From positions 32,659 to 96,658 of the forward strand of contig NZ_JAELVH010000017.1 in assembly GCF_019399235.1 (NCBI RefSeq): a DNA stretch of 64,000 bases, given 5' to 3'. The DNA is from Streptomyces poriferorum (GTDB lineage Bacteria; Actinomycetota; Actinomycetes; Streptomycetales; Streptomycetaceae). Below, piece by piece: positions 35,246-43,829 of the stretch. Within the stretch, counting starts at the first letter, position 1, and every line of letters begins with the position of its first letter. The notes under the pieces are model-generated. The model saw only the letters and a list, made by a program, of their open reading frames with translations, was not told the DNA's origin and made no database searches. A program made the position numbers and the translations under genes.

Positions 35246-36084
35246 GAGCCCGAGCCTTTCCGATCGTCCGACTCACCGGCGCCCGCCGGGACGAGCCCGC
35301 GGTCACGGGCGTAGTCCTCCAGCATGCCGCGCAGTTGACGGCGGCCCCGGTGCAGCCGGGACATCACCGTACCGATGGGAGTCCCCATGATGTCCGCGAT
35401 CTCCTTGTAGGCAAAGCCCTCTACATCGGCGAGATAGACGGCGATGCGGAACTCTTCGGGGATGGCCTGCAGCGCAGACTTCACATCGGAGTCGGGCAGG
35501 TGGTCAAGAGCCTGGGACTCGGCGGAGCGCAGACCGGTCGACATGTGCGACTCGGCACGAGCCAGCTGCCAGTCCTCGATCTCTTCGGCCGCACTGCGCT
35601 GGGGTTCGCGCTGCTTCTTGCGGTACGAGTTGATGAACGTGTTTGTGAGGATGCGGTACATCCACGCCTTGAGGTTGGTGCCCTCACGGAACTGGTGGAA
35701 GGAGCCGTACGCCTTGGCATACGTCTCCTGGACCAGGTCCTCGGCGTCCGCGGGGTTGCGCGTCATGCGCAGCGCGGCCGAGTACATCTGGTCGAGGAAA
35801 CCGAGGGCATCGCGTTCGAAGCGCGCGTTGCGCTCGGCGGTCGTCTCCTGCGGGCGGCCGTCGTCGGTCCCTGTGTCGGTCCCAGTGACCGGACCCACCT
35901 CCTCCAACGCTGTGGCGGAGCCGAAACCGGACCCGCTCGAATCGGAGAATAGTCGACCTTGGTCCGACGCGGGCTGTCGATCCGATCCGTTCAGTGCCCG
36001 CTCGGGAGTGGTCTTGGCCGCATGCAGCACCGTCCACTCCAGGTCAGCGGCGTTCGAGCGACGCGGGCAGATGGTCGAACCCAT
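35242..36084 (-). CDS. sigR: ECF sigma factor SigR (long form given)
   Basis: Thiol-oxidative-stress sigma factor. Region 2 includes [30 protein letters not shown] and [11 protein letters not shown]. Region 4 includes [44 protein letters not shown]. In S. coelicolor a short stable form comes from an internal start, and a longer unstable form (SigR') comes from the transcript made by the sigma-R-dependent promoter. Here the frame from ATG 36084 gives 280 residues, and the internal GTG at 35898 (VGPVTGTD) gives 218. The GGAGG before 35898 is only 2 bp away. SigR controls thioredoxin, mycothiol and proteostasis genes. Confidence 0.93.
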   Translation of the reverse strand: MGSTICPRRSNAADLEWTVLHAAKTTPERALNGSDRQPASDQGRLFSDSSGSGFGSATALEEVGPVTGTDTGTDDGRPQETTAERNARFERDALGFLDQMYSAALRMTRNPADAEDLVQETYAKAYGSFHQFREGTNLKAWMYRILTNTFINSYRKKQREPQRSAAEEIEDWQLARAESHMSTGLRSAESQALDHLPDSDVKSALQAIPEEFRIAVYLADVEGFAYKEIADIMGTPIGTVMSRLHRGRRQLRGMLEDYARDRGLVPAGAGESDDRKGSGS

Positions 36085-36134
36085 GCGACGGACTCCCTCT
36101 CCACATACGACGTTGGTGTACCGACGTCCCGAAC

Positions 36135-36161
36135 AACAGCGGCCCCCCGTTCAACATTCCC
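36135..36161 (-). promoter_or_regulatory. Sigma-R-dependent promoter of sigR
   Basis: On the minus strand, GGGAAT (36161-36156) is followed after 18 bp by GTTGTT (from 36137). This is the sigma-R consensus GGGAAT-N18-GTT. It lies about 50 bp upstream of the long-form ATG, so the transcript can encode SigR' and forms the known positive feedback loop. Confidence 0.88.
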
Positions 36162-36182
36162 GGGTCCGGGACCGGCCCCGGA

Positions 36183-36833
36183 TCACTCGATTCCGGCCAG
36201 CCAGCCGGTCACGGACGTGGTGAGGATCTCCATCGCCTGAGCCTCGGTCAGCCCGGATCGCCTGGGGACGGCGAAGCCGTGGTCCCCGTGCGGCACCTCG
36301 GCCATCCGGTACTCCCCCGGCGGGAATTCGGCGGGCTTGCCGAACGGGTCGTTGCCGCCTTGGACGACGAGCGTGGGGACGCCGGCGCCCAGGAGCTCGT
36401 CGGCGCGGGACTTCTCCGGGCGGCCCGGAGGGTGCAGCGGGAAGCTGAGCGCGAGGACCGCCCGGGCGCCGAGCCCCGCCGCGGTCCGGCAGGCGACCCT
36501 GGCCCCGGCGCTGCGCCCTCCTGCGACGACCGGGAGCCCCGGGGCCGCCAGCACCGGCCACAGGCCGCGCCAGCCGGTGTCCAGGGTCTTCGGGGCGGGA
36601 GCGAGCTTCTTCCCGGCGACCCGCCAGGGCTGCTCCACCAGAGCGACGCTCACCTCGTGAGCGGGCAGCGCGGCAGCGAGGGCCTTGAGGTCCCGGGCTT
36701 CGATGCCGCCGCCCGCGCCGTGTCCGAGCGCGAGCAGGAGGCGGGGGCGTGCCGCGGGCACCCAGGTGATCCGGGCCCGGCCGGCGTCGGTGTCGACCGT
36801 TTCGGTGCGGGGGTCTGTCTCGGTGGCGTTCAC
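36183..36833 (-). CDS. Alpha/beta hydrolase (TEX30/KANL3-like)
   Basis: A 216-residue alpha/beta hydrolase. ALGHGAGG is the oxyanion region and GGRSAGAR the nucleophile elbow with Ser. VQGGNDPFG carries the acid Asp, and VPHGDHGF the catalytic His. The substrate is unknown. GTG 36833 is chosen because the only upstream alternative is a weak TTG. The 3' end faces the sigR promoter region, so the gene is transcribed toward sigR on the same strand. Confidence 0.8.
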   Translation of the reverse strand: MNATETDPRTETVDTDAGRARITWVPAARPRLLLALGHGAGGGIEARDLKALAAALPAHEVSVALVEQPWRVAGKKLAPAPKTLDTGWRGLWPVLAAPGLPVVAGGRSAGARVACRTAAGLGARAVLALSFPLHPPGRPEKSRADELLGAGVPTLVVQGGNDPFGKPAEFPPGEYRMAEVPHGDHGFAVPRRSGLTEAQAMEILTTSVTGWLAGIE

Positions 36834-36884
36834 ACCCCCATCCAACCAACCCGCGGCGGGCCGCCCGGACTCCGGCGCGTCACC

Positions 36885-36952
36885 CGCTCGTCCGCTCGTC
36901 CGCTTGTCCCCTTGCCCTCATCCGCTCGTCCGCTCGTCCGCTCGTCCGCTCA
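36885..36952. repeat. 8-bp tandem repeat ending at the SRAP gene stop codon
   Basis: About eight copies of CGCTCGTC, some degenerate in the middle (36901-36920), run into CGCTCAG at the SRAP stop (36950-36952). There is no coding potential. Confidence 0.85.
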
Positions 36953-37765
36953 GAAGAGCGTGCTCACCTCGGGCGCCGCCAGCTCGTCGAGCAGTTCGGG
37001 GCCGTTGTTGCGGACGTTGCTGACGGCGGTGGCCACCGGATAGGCCCGCATGAGCCCGCCGGGCGGGGGCGCGAGCAGCCCGCGCAGCTCCTCGACATCC
37101 GTACGGGAGGGGTCCAGCCAGTCGTCCCAGCGGTCCGGGGTCAGCATCAGCGGCATCCGGGGGTGGATGTCGGCGAGCGCGGACGGGCCCTCGGCGGGCG
37201 CGACGGCCAGCGGGGCCGTCTCCGCCTCGGTCGTGATCACCGAGCAGGTCACCCACCAGGCCTGGGGATGGTCGTCCGGCAGGGTCCGGTCGCGCCAGAA
37301 CTCGTAGAGACCGGCCATGGCGAAGACCGATCCGTCGGCGGGCGTCACGAAGTACGGCTGCTTGCGGGGCCGCTTCTTCCGGCCCTTCTCCTCCAGCTGC
37401 CGCTCCTCGCTGCCGGTCACCCACTCGTAATAGCCGTCCGCGGGCAGGATGCAGCGCCGGGAGACGAAGGGGCGGCGGAACGACGGCTTCTCGTGGACCG
37501 TCTCGGCGCGGGCGTTGATCATCCGGGCGCCGCCCTCCGGGGATTTGGCCCAGGAAGGCACGAGCCCCCACTTCAGGGCGCGCAGCTGGCGAACCGGACG
37601 CTGGTCGTCGGCGTCCTTCACAGGACGTTCCAGTACGGCGTAGACCTCCTTGGTCGGCGCCACGTTGTAATCGGGTTCCAGCGTCTCGGCCGGTTCCCAC
37701 TTCTCCACCTGGAAGAGTCCGGTCAGATCCTCGGGCCGCCGACTCGCTGCATACCGTCCGCACAT
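36950..37765 (-). CDS. SOS-response-associated peptidase (SRAP/HMCES-like)
   Basis: A 271-residue SRAP domain protein. After Met removal Cys2 (MCGRYAASR) becomes the N-terminal nucleophile that crosslinks to abasic sites in single-stranded DNA. INARAETV and ADIHPRMPL supply the Asn, Glu and His of the active site. CILPADGYYEW and ALKWGLVPSWAK are family motifs. It protects replication forks from abasic lesions. ATG 37765 is fixed by the need for Cys at position 2. Its 3' end carries the short tandem repeat. Confidence 0.93.
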   Translation of the reverse strand: MCGRYAASRRPEDLTGLFQVEKWEPAETLEPDYNVAPTKEVYAVLERPVKDADDQRPVRQLRALKWGLVPSWAKSPEGGARMINARAETVHEKPSFRRPFVSRRCILPADGYYEWVTGSEERQLEEKGRKKRPRKQPYFVTPADGSVFAMAGLYEFWRDRTLPDDHPQAWWVTCSVITTEAETAPLAVAPAEGPSALADIHPRMPLMLTPDRWDDWLDPSRTDVEELRGLLAPPPGGLMRAYPVATAVSNVRNNGPELLDELAAPEVSTLF

Positions 37766-37839
37766 AGGTGCCAGACTGCCACGACCGTCATCCCGACCGG
37801 ACACCGATGACGCCAATACCGCAAGGAGCCGCCCAGACC

Positions 37840-38553
37840 ATGGACAGCACCGATCTCGGCAATCTGTGGGACCGCGTCTTCGGCACCCAGCCCGCCCCCG
37901 AGCAGTGGCTGGTGGTGGTGACCGCCACGGCCGCGCTCATCGCCGTCGTACCGAACTTCATATGGCGGCTGTCACGCAACGCGATCACCATCGCCCACGA
38001 GGGCGGCCACGGGCTGATCGCCCTGGTCACCGGCCGGCAGCTCTCGGGCATCCGGCTGCACTCGGACACCAGCGGGCTGACGGTGAGCCGGGGCAAGCCG
38101 ACCGGGATCGGCATGGTCCTGACCGCCGCAGCGGGTTACACCGCACCGCCGCTGCTGGGTCTGGGCGGTGCCTGGCTGCTGGTGAACGGCCGGATCACGC
38201 TGCTGCTGTGGCTGGCCACAGCCCTGCTCGCGGTGATGCTGGTCATGATCCGCAATGTGTACGGGGCGCTGACGGTCATCCTCACCGGATCGCTCTTCCT
38301 GCTGATGTCATGGCTGGCCTCGCCCGCCTGGCAGTCCCTGTTCGCGTACAGCGCGGTGTGGTTCCTGCTGCTGGGCGGCGTGCGTCCGGCGTTCGAGCTG
38401 CAGTCCAAGCGGCGGCACGGCGGGGCACCGGACTCGGACGCGGACCAGTTGTCCCGGCTGACGGACGTGCCGGCCGCGCTGTGGCTGTTCCTGTTCCACG
38501 CGGTGTCGCTCTGCTCTCTCATCGGCGGCGGCCGCTGGCTGCTGGGGCTGTGA
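37840..38553 (+). CDS. M50B-family membrane metallopeptidase-like protein
   Basis: A 237-residue membrane protein with about six helices. The zinc-binding motif HEGGH is at residues 53-57. The distal Asp (NxxPxxxLDG) motif of site-2 proteases is not obvious, though RNVYGALTV may replace it. These proteins are annotated as M50 family in Streptomyces with no known substrate. AAGGAG at 37823-37828 supports ATG 37840; ATG 37807 is an alternative. It is divergent from the SRAP gene and lies upstream of aroA. Confidence 0.8.
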   Translation: MDSTDLGNLWDRVFGTQPAPEQWLVVVTATAALIAVVPNFIWRLSRNAITIAHEGGHGLIALVTGRQLSGIRLHSDTSGLTVSRGKPTGIGMVLTAAAGYTAPPLLGLGGAWLLVNGRITLLLWLATALLAVMLVMIRNVYGALTVILTGSLFLLMSWLASPAWQSLFAYSAVWFLLLGGVRPAFELQSKRRHGGAPDSDADQLSRLTDVPAALWLFLFHAVSLCSLIGGGRWLLGL

Positions 38554-38605
38554 GCCCTGCCCCGCGCCGCCGCGCCCCGTTTGCCCGACGCTCTAAAGTG
38601 ACCTC

Positions 38606-39946
38606 ATGACCGAAAGTGCCGTGCACCCCGCCCTCTGGCCCGCCCCTCACGCGAGCGGAGCCGTCGACGCCACCGTCACGGTGCCCGGATCGAAGTCGGT
38701 CACCAACCGCGCGCTGGTGCTCGCCGCGCTCTCCTCGGAGCCCGGGTGGCTGCGCCGCCCGCTGCGCTCCCGCGACACCCTGCTGATGGCCGAGGCGCTG
38801 CGCGCGATGGGGGTCGGCATCGAGGAGACGGTGTCCTCCAGCTCGTCCGTCGCCGGTGGCCCGGACGGTTCGGGCGAGGCCTGGCGGGTCATCCCGGCCG
38901 GTCTGCACGGCCCGGTCACCGTCGATGTCGGCAACGCCGGTACGGTCATGCGCTTCCTGCCCCCCGTGGCGACCCTGGCCAACGGGCCGGTCCGTTTCGA
39001 CGGCGACCCCCGTTCCTACGAGCGCCCGCTGACGGGCGTGATCGACGCCCTGCGCGTGCTCGGCGCCCGGATCGACGACGACGGCCGCGGCTCCCTGCCG
39101 ATGACCGTGCACGGCGGCGGCGCGCTCGACGGCGGCCCGGTGGCGATCGACGCCTCCTCGTCCTCCCAGTTCGTCTCGGCGCTGCTGCTGTCGGCGCCGC
39201 GTTTCAACCAGGGCGTGGAGGTACGTCACACCGGCGCCCTGCTGCCCTCGATGCCGCACATCCGGATGACCGTCGACATGCTGCGGGCCGTCGGCGCCCA
39301 GGTGGACGAGCCGGAGACGGGCGGCGAGCCGAACGTCTGGCGGGTCTCCCCCTCGGCACTGCTGGGCCGCGACCTGACCGTGGAGCCCGACCTGTCCAAC
39401 GCCCAGCCGTTCCTGGCCGCGGCCCTGGTCACCGGTGGCCGGGTCACCGTTCCGGACTGGCCGCTGCGCACCACGCAGCCCGGTGACGCGCTGCGCGAGA
39501 TCTTCACCGCGATGGGCGGCAGCTGCGAACTGACCGAGCACGGGCTGACCTTCACCGGCTCGGGCCGGATCCACGGCATCGACGTCGACCTCGGCGAGGT
39601 CGGCGAGCTGACCCCGGGCATCGCGGCCGTCGCGGCCCTGGCCGACTCCCCCTCCACCCTGAGCGGCGTCGCCCACCTGCGGCTGCACGAGACGGACCGG
39701 CTGGCCGCGCTCACCAAGGAGATCAACGAGCTGGGCGGCGACGTCACCGAGACCGCCGACGGCCTCCACATCCGGCCCCGGCCGCTGCACGGCGGTACCT
39801 TCCATACGTACGACGACCACCGCATGGCCACCGCGGGGTCGATCATCGGCCTTGCCGTCCCCGGAGTGGAGATCGAGAACGTGGCGACTACCGCCAAGAC
39901 CCTGCCCGACTTCCCGCAGATGTGGACCGGAATGCTCGGGGCCTGA
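38606..39946 (+). CDS. aroA: 3-phosphoshikimate 1-carboxyvinyltransferase (EPSP synthase)
   Basis: A 446-residue enzyme of the shikimate pathway. It joins shikimate-3-phosphate and phosphoenolpyruvate. Motifs: [26 protein letters not shown] (PEP and glyphosate region), [13 protein letters not shown], and [14 protein letters not shown] near the C-terminus, with DDHRMA. TGRRA-type resistance changes are not seen. It is followed after 3 bp by rsgA, an arrangement usual in actinobacteria. ATG 38606 has upstream sequence TCTAAAGTGACC that may include a -10 element. Confidence 0.95.
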   Translation: MTESAVHPALWPAPHASGAVDATVTVPGSKSVTNRALVLAALSSEPGWLRRPLRSRDTLLMAEALRAMGVGIEETVSSSSSVAGGPDGSGEAWRVIPAGLHGPVTVDVGNAGTVMRFLPPVATLANGPVRFDGDPRSYERPLTGVIDALRVLGARIDDDGRGSLPMTVHGGGALDGGPVAIDASSSSQFVSALLLSAPRFNQGVEVRHTGALLPSMPHIRMTVDMLRAVGAQVDEPETGGEPNVWRVSPSALLGRDLTVEPDLSNAQPFLAAALVTGGRVTVPDWPLRTTQPGDALREIFTAMGGSCELTEHGLTFTGSGRIHGIDVDLGEVGELTPGIAAVAALADSPSTLSGVAHLRLHETDRLAALTKEINELGGDVTETADGLHIRPRPLHGGTFHTYDDHRMATAGSIIGLAVPGVEIENVATTAKTLPDFPQMWTGMLGA

Positions 39947-39949
39947 GAC

Positions 39950-40966
39950 ATGCGCCGCTACGGCAAGAACCCCGACGAGGACGACATCCGGGTCCGCCCC
40001 AACCGCAAGGGCAACCGGCCTCGTACGCACATCCGGCCCAAGCACGAGGACGCCGAGGAGGGCATGGTCCTCACCGTGGACCGCGGCCGCCTCACCTGTC
40101 TCGTCGAGGGCCGCACGGTCGTCGCGATGAAGGCCCGTGAGCTGGGCCGCAAGGCCGCGGTGGTGGGCGACACCGTCTCCATCGTCGGCGACCTGTCCGG
40201 TGAGAAGGACACCCTCGCCCGGATCGTCCGGATCGGTGAGCGCCGGACGGTGCTGCGCCGGACGGCGGACGACGACGACCCGTTCGAGCGGGTCGTGGTG
40301 GCCAACGCGGACCAGCTGGCGATCGTCACCGCGCTGGCTGATCCGGAACCCCGCCCGCGCATGATCGACCGCTGCCTGGTCGCCGCGTACGACGGCGGGC
40401 TCTCCCCCCTCCTGGTGCTGACCAAGTCCGATCTGGCCTCCCCGGACAAGCTGCTGGAGGCGTACACCCCGCTGGGGGTCCCGTTCATCGTCACCAGCCG
40501 TGAGGAACTGGAGAACGGCGATGCGGCCGACCGGGTCCGCGAGCAGCTGCACGACCGGGTGACCGCCTTCGTCGGGCACTCAGGCGTCGGAAAGACCACG
40601 CTGGTCAACGCGCTGGTGCCGAAGGACAGACGGCGTACGACCGGGATCGTCAACGCGGTCACCGGGCGAGGTCGCCACACCACCACCTCGGCGCTGGCGC
40701 TCCCGCTGCCGGACTACCGGGGCTGGGTGATCGACACCCCCGGTGTCCGCTCCTTCGGGCTGCACCACATCGACCCGTCCCGCGTCATCAACGCCTTCCC
40801 CGACCTTCAGCCCGGCACCGAGGAGTGCCCGCGCGGCTGCACCCACGACAGCCAGCAACCGGAATGCGCGCTGGATGCCTGGGTGAAGGCGGGGCACGCC
40901 GATCCGGCACGGCTGGACTCGCTGCGCCGGCTGCTGTCCACCCGGGAGCGGCGCGAAGGCGACTGA
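39950..40966 (+). CDS. rsgA: Ribosome small-subunit biogenesis GTPase RsgA
   Basis: A 338-residue circularly permuted GTPase. An OB-fold N-terminal domain is followed by the motifs in permuted order: G4 TKSD, then G1 GHSGVGKTTL, then G3 DTPGVRSF. The C-terminal zinc motif is CPRGCTHDSQQPEC. It helps mature the 30S decoding centre. It is coupled to aroA by a 3-bp gap. Its last codons (RREGD) are the first unit of the 26-bp tandem array beginning at 40951. Confidence 0.93.
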   Translation: MRRYGKNPDEDDIRVRPNRKGNRPRTHIRPKHEDAEEGMVLTVDRGRLTCLVEGRTVVAMKARELGRKAAVVGDTVSIVGDLSGEKDTLARIVRIGERRTVLRRTADDDDPFERVVVANADQLAIVTALADPEPRPRMIDRCLVAAYDGGLSPLLVLTKSDLASPDKLLEAYTPLGVPFIVTSREELENGDAADRVREQLHDRVTAFVGHSGVGKTTLVNALVPKDRRRTTGIVNAVTGRGRHTTTSALALPLPDYRGWVIDTPGVRSFGLHHIDPSRVINAFPDLQPGTEECPRGCTHDSQQPECALDAWVKAGHADPARLDSLRRLLSTRERREGD

Positions 40967-41138
40967 CCCGGTCCGCCGGAGGCTGCGCGAGAGGTGCCTG
41001 GCCCGGGACCGACGCGAAGGCCACCGGCCCCGCCTGACGTTAAGGCGCCTGGCCCGGGACCGACGCGAAGGCCACGGGCCGGGTACTGACGTGAAGGCGA
41101 CCGGCCCGGTACCGACGCGAAGGCGACCGGCCCCGCCA
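40951..41138. repeat. 26-bp tandem repeats starting inside the rsgA 3' end
   Basis: About seven degenerate copies of a ~26-bp unit (core GCGAAGGCGACCGGCCCGG). The first copy is the last codons and stop of rsgA (40951-40976). The clearest later copies start near 41036, 41062, 41088 and 41114. Nothing else is evident in the rest of the gap before the SMR gene except an AT-richer stretch (41140-41190) that probably contains its promoter. Confidence 0.8.
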
Positions 41139-41227
41139 CGTTTGCGATCACCCGCCATTGGTAAGTGCATAATCACAATCACACCCAGCGGTACAGGGCG
41201 GTCACCTACGCGGGAGGGGCACTGACG

Positions 41228-41551
41228 ATGGCGTGGCTGCTGGTCGTGGTCGCGGGACTTCTGGAGACCGGCTTCGCGGTCTGCCTCAAGCTGTCGCACG
41301 GCTTCACCCGGCTCTGGCCGACCATCGCCTTCTGCATCTTCGCCCTCGGCAGTTTCGGGCTGCTGACCATGTCGCTGAAGAAGCTCGACGTCGGGCCCGC
41401 CTACGCGGTGTGGACCGGCATCGGGGCCGCGGGCACCGCGATCTACGGCATGGTCTTCCTGGACGACGTCGTGTCCACGCTCAAGCTGATCTCGATCTCG
41501 CTGGTGATCCTCGGCGTGATCGGCCTTCAGCTGTCCGGCTCCTCGCACTGA
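41228..41551 (+). CDS. Small multidrug resistance (SMR/SugE-like) transporter
   Basis: A 107-residue four-helix protein. Glu14 in LLETGFAVCLK is the conserved membrane glutamate that couples proton and substrate movement. TIAFCIFALGSFGLLTMSLK and GPAYAVWTGIG are typical of the SugE/Gdx branch, many of which export guanidinium. It works as a dimer, here probably a homodimer as no partner gene is present. GGGAGGGG at 41211-41218 is the ribosome-binding site. The convergent TetR gene may regulate it. Confidence 0.88.
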   Translation: MAWLLVVVAGLLETGFAVCLKLSHGFTRLWPTIAFCIFALGSFGLLTMSLKKLDVGPAYAVWTGIGAAGTAIYGMVFLDDVVSTLKLISISLVILGVIGLQLSGSSH

Positions 41552-41600
41552 CGGGCGCGGTCGGCATCGGCCCGAGGCCCACCGTGCCGCGCCGCCCCGG

Positions 41601-42215
41601 TCAGGCGGCCGCGTCCGGCAGCCGTTCCACGACGTCCCGCACCAGCTGCACCCCGTCTCCCGCACCGCCCCCGGGCACCAGCGCGTAGGACAGGGCGAGC
41701 CGCAGCGCGAGTTCGCAGGTCGTGGCCAGGGCAGCCGGGTCGTGCGGCGGGCGTCCCTCGTCCAGTGCGGCCACCGCCCGGTCCCTGACCTGTCCGAGGA
41801 GTTCGGCGGGGGTCGGTGGTCCGGCGTCGGCCCTGCGCTGGGCGGGCACGGCGGAGGCAGGGCGGCACGGCGCGGCGACGGGGTGGGGTAACCGCTCGCC
41901 CCAGCAGCCCGTGAGCAGCCCCCTGACCAGGGCGTTCGCCCGTGTGGCGCGGACCGTCCAGGCGGCGGTGGCGGCGAGTCTCTCGCCCGGGCCGCCGGCG
42001 GATCCCAGGGCCCGTTCGACGCCGGCGAGATAGCTGTCGGCGGCGCGCCGGACCAGGGCCCGGGCCAGTCCGTCCTTGCTGCCGAACTCGTTGTAGAGCG
42101 TCTGCCGGGACACCCCGGCGGCCGCGGCAACGTCGACCATCCGCACGGTGGGCCAAGGCCGTGCGGAGAGCGCCGCGTGGGCGGCGTCCAGCAGTGCTTC
42201 CCGCGCTGTCGGCAT
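41601..42215 (-). CDS. TetR-family transcriptional regulator
   Basis: A 204-residue regulator. The N-terminal helix-turn-helix ([27 protein letters not shown]) is standard TetR. The ligand domain is Ala/Pro-rich. It is convergent with the SMR transporter and divergent from hisN, with 153 bp between it and hisN. Regulation of the transporter is plausible but unproven. Confidence 0.85.
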   Translation of the reverse strand: MPTAREALLDAAHAALSARPWPTVRMVDVAAAAGVSRQTLYNEFGSKDGLARALVRRAADSYLAGVERALGSAGGPGERLAATAAWTVRATRANALVRGLLTGCWGERLPHPVAAPCRPASAVPAQRRADAGPPTPAELLGQVRDRAVAALDEGRPPHDPAALATTCELALRLALSYALVPGGGAGDGVQLVRDVVERLPDAAA

Positions 42216-42368
42216 AGTCGCCTCCCACGCCAGGGCGGTGTCCGGCGCTCCGGACCGGGCCCAGGGGCTCTGCGTTTCAGAGTTGAGGCGCTCCCCGGCA
42301 CTGTCAAGGCTTCACGCAGCCTCCGGGGCCCTGTGGCTCCGTTCACCCGCGGTGGATACTGTGACGGC

Positions 42369-43169
42369 ATGCCCGATTACCACGATGATCTGCGCCTCGC
42401 CCACGTGCTGGCGGACGCCGCCGACGCGACGACGATGGACCGGTTCAAGGCTCTGGACCTCAAGGTCGAGACCAAGCCGGACATGACGCCGGTGAGCGAG
42501 GCCGACAAGGCCGCCGAGGAGCTGATCCGCGGCCACCTCCATCGGGCACGGCCGCGCGACGCGATCCTTGGCGAGGAGTACGGGATCGAGGGGACGGGTC
42601 CGCGCCGCTGGGTGATCGACCCGATCGACGGCACCAAGAACTACGTGCGCGGCGTACCGGTCTGGGCGACGCTGATCTCCCTGATGGAGGCCGGCGAGGA
42701 CGGCTTCCAGCCGGTGGTCGGCGTGGTGTCGGCACCGGCGCTGCAGCGGCGGTGGTGGGCGGCGAAAGGCGCGGGTGCGTTCTCCGGCCGCAGCCTGACC
42801 TCCGCGACCAGGCTCAATGTCTCGAAGGTGGAGCGCATCGCGGACGCCTCGTTCGCGTACTCCTCGCTGACCGGCTGGGAGGAGCAGGGCCGGCTCGACG
42901 GTTTCATGGACCTGACCAGGGCCTGCTGGCGAACCCGTGGGTACGGCGACTTCTGGCCGTACATGATGGTCGCCGAGGGTTCGGTCGACATCTGCGCGGA
43001 GCCGGAGCTCTCGCTCTGGGACATGGCCGCGAACGCGATCATCGTCCAGGAGGCGGGCGGCCGGTTCACCAGCCTGGACGGAGTCAGCGGACCGGGCGGC
43101 GGGAATGCCGCGGCCTCGAACGGGACGCTCCACCACGAGCTTCTGGGTTACCTGAACCAGCGCTACTGA
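42369..43169 (+). CDS. hisN: Histidinol-phosphatase (inositol monophosphatase family)
   Basis: A 266-residue IMPase-fold protein. The metal and catalytic motifs are [10 protein letters not shown], then [15 protein letters not shown], and [15 protein letters not shown]. Actinobacterial members with this context are the HisN histidinol-phosphatase that completes the histidine pathway, the product of the S. coelicolor homologue. A broader inositol-phosphate phosphatase activity is possible. ATG 42369 begins [16 protein letters not shown], matching the family start. A hairpin terminator follows. Confidence 0.88.
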   Translation: MPDYHDDLRLAHVLADAADATTMDRFKALDLKVETKPDMTPVSEADKAAEELIRGHLHRARPRDAILGEEYGIEGTGPRRWVIDPIDGTKNYVRGVPVWATLISLMEAGEDGFQPVVGVVSAPALQRRWWAAKGAGAFSGRSLTSATRLNVSKVERIADASFAYSSLTGWEEQGRLDGFMDLTRACWRTRGYGDFWPYMMVAEGSVDICAEPELSLWDMAANAIIVQEAGGRFTSLDGVSGPGGGNAAASNGTLHHELLGYLNQRY

Positions 43170-43214
43170 CGCGCCGCACCGGGCCGCACGGGCCTGAGCA
43201 GCGAACGGAACCGA

Positions 43215-43247
43215 CGAGGGGCGTGCCGCACCACCGCACGCCCCTCG
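43215..43247 (+). terminator. Terminator after hisN
   Basis: A perfect 12-bp stem (43215-43226 with 43236-43247) and a 9-nt loop, 45 bp after the hisN stop. Confidence 0.75.
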
Positions 43248-43364
43248 AACGATCTTCGCTCCCCCTTGTTGCCGCCTCATATCGGTGCAACTCTGAGAGT
43301 CCCCCCACTTGTGAACTTGTGAATCGGCTCACAGAGTCGCTTCACGAAGGAGGTGGCTCCCTTC

Positions 43365-43766
43365 ATGCTCGTCCGTGACGCCATGAGCACGATGGTCCTG
43401 ACCATCGGCCCGACCCACACCCTCCGCCAGGCCGCCCGGTTGATGTCGGCGCGCCGGATCGGAGCAGCCGTCGTCCACGACCCGGACACCTGCGGGCTCG
43501 GCATCATCACCGAGCGCGACATCCTCAACGCGGTGGGATCGGGGCAGGACCCCGACACGGAGACCGCCTCCACCCACACGACGACCGATGTCGTCTTCGC
43601 CGCACCCACCTGGACCCTGGAGGAGGCGGCCGAGGCCATGACGCACGGGGGCTTCCGTCATCTGATCGTGCTGGACGACGACGGACCGGTCGGCATCGTC
43701 TCGGTGCGCGACATCATCCGCTGCTGGACACCGGCCAGACGCAATCCGGTGGAGCTGGTCGGCTGA
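43365..43766 (+). CDS. CBS-domain pair protein
   Basis: A 133-residue protein with two CBS motifs: CBS1 (MSTMVLTIGPTHTLRQAARL, GIITERDIL) and CBS2 (VVFAAPTWTLEEAAEAM, GIVSVRDIIRC). Stand-alone CBS pairs bind adenine nucleotides and act as energy or ligand sensors. ATG 43365 is preceded by GAAGGAGG at 43346-43353, an 11-bp spacing; the GTG at 43353 overlaps that site and is unlikely. The gene is monocistronic. Confidence 0.85.
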   Translation: MLVRDAMSTMVLTIGPTHTLRQAARLMSARRIGAAVVHDPDTCGLGIITERDILNAVGSGQDPDTETASTHTTTDVVFAAPTWTLEEAAEAMTHGGFRHLIVLDDDGPVGIVSVRDIIRCWTPARRNPVELVG

Positions 43767-43780
43767 GGGCCCGGACGCAC

Positions 43781-43815
43781 GACCGGCCGGCACCCGTGCA
43801 GGGAACCGGCCGGTC
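43781..43815. terminator. Hairpin between the CBS and catalase genes
   Basis: A 10-bp GC stem (43781-43790 with 43806-43815) with a 15-nt loop, between two convergent genes. Confidence 0.6.
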
Positions 43816-43829
43816 TCGCGCCAGAAGGA

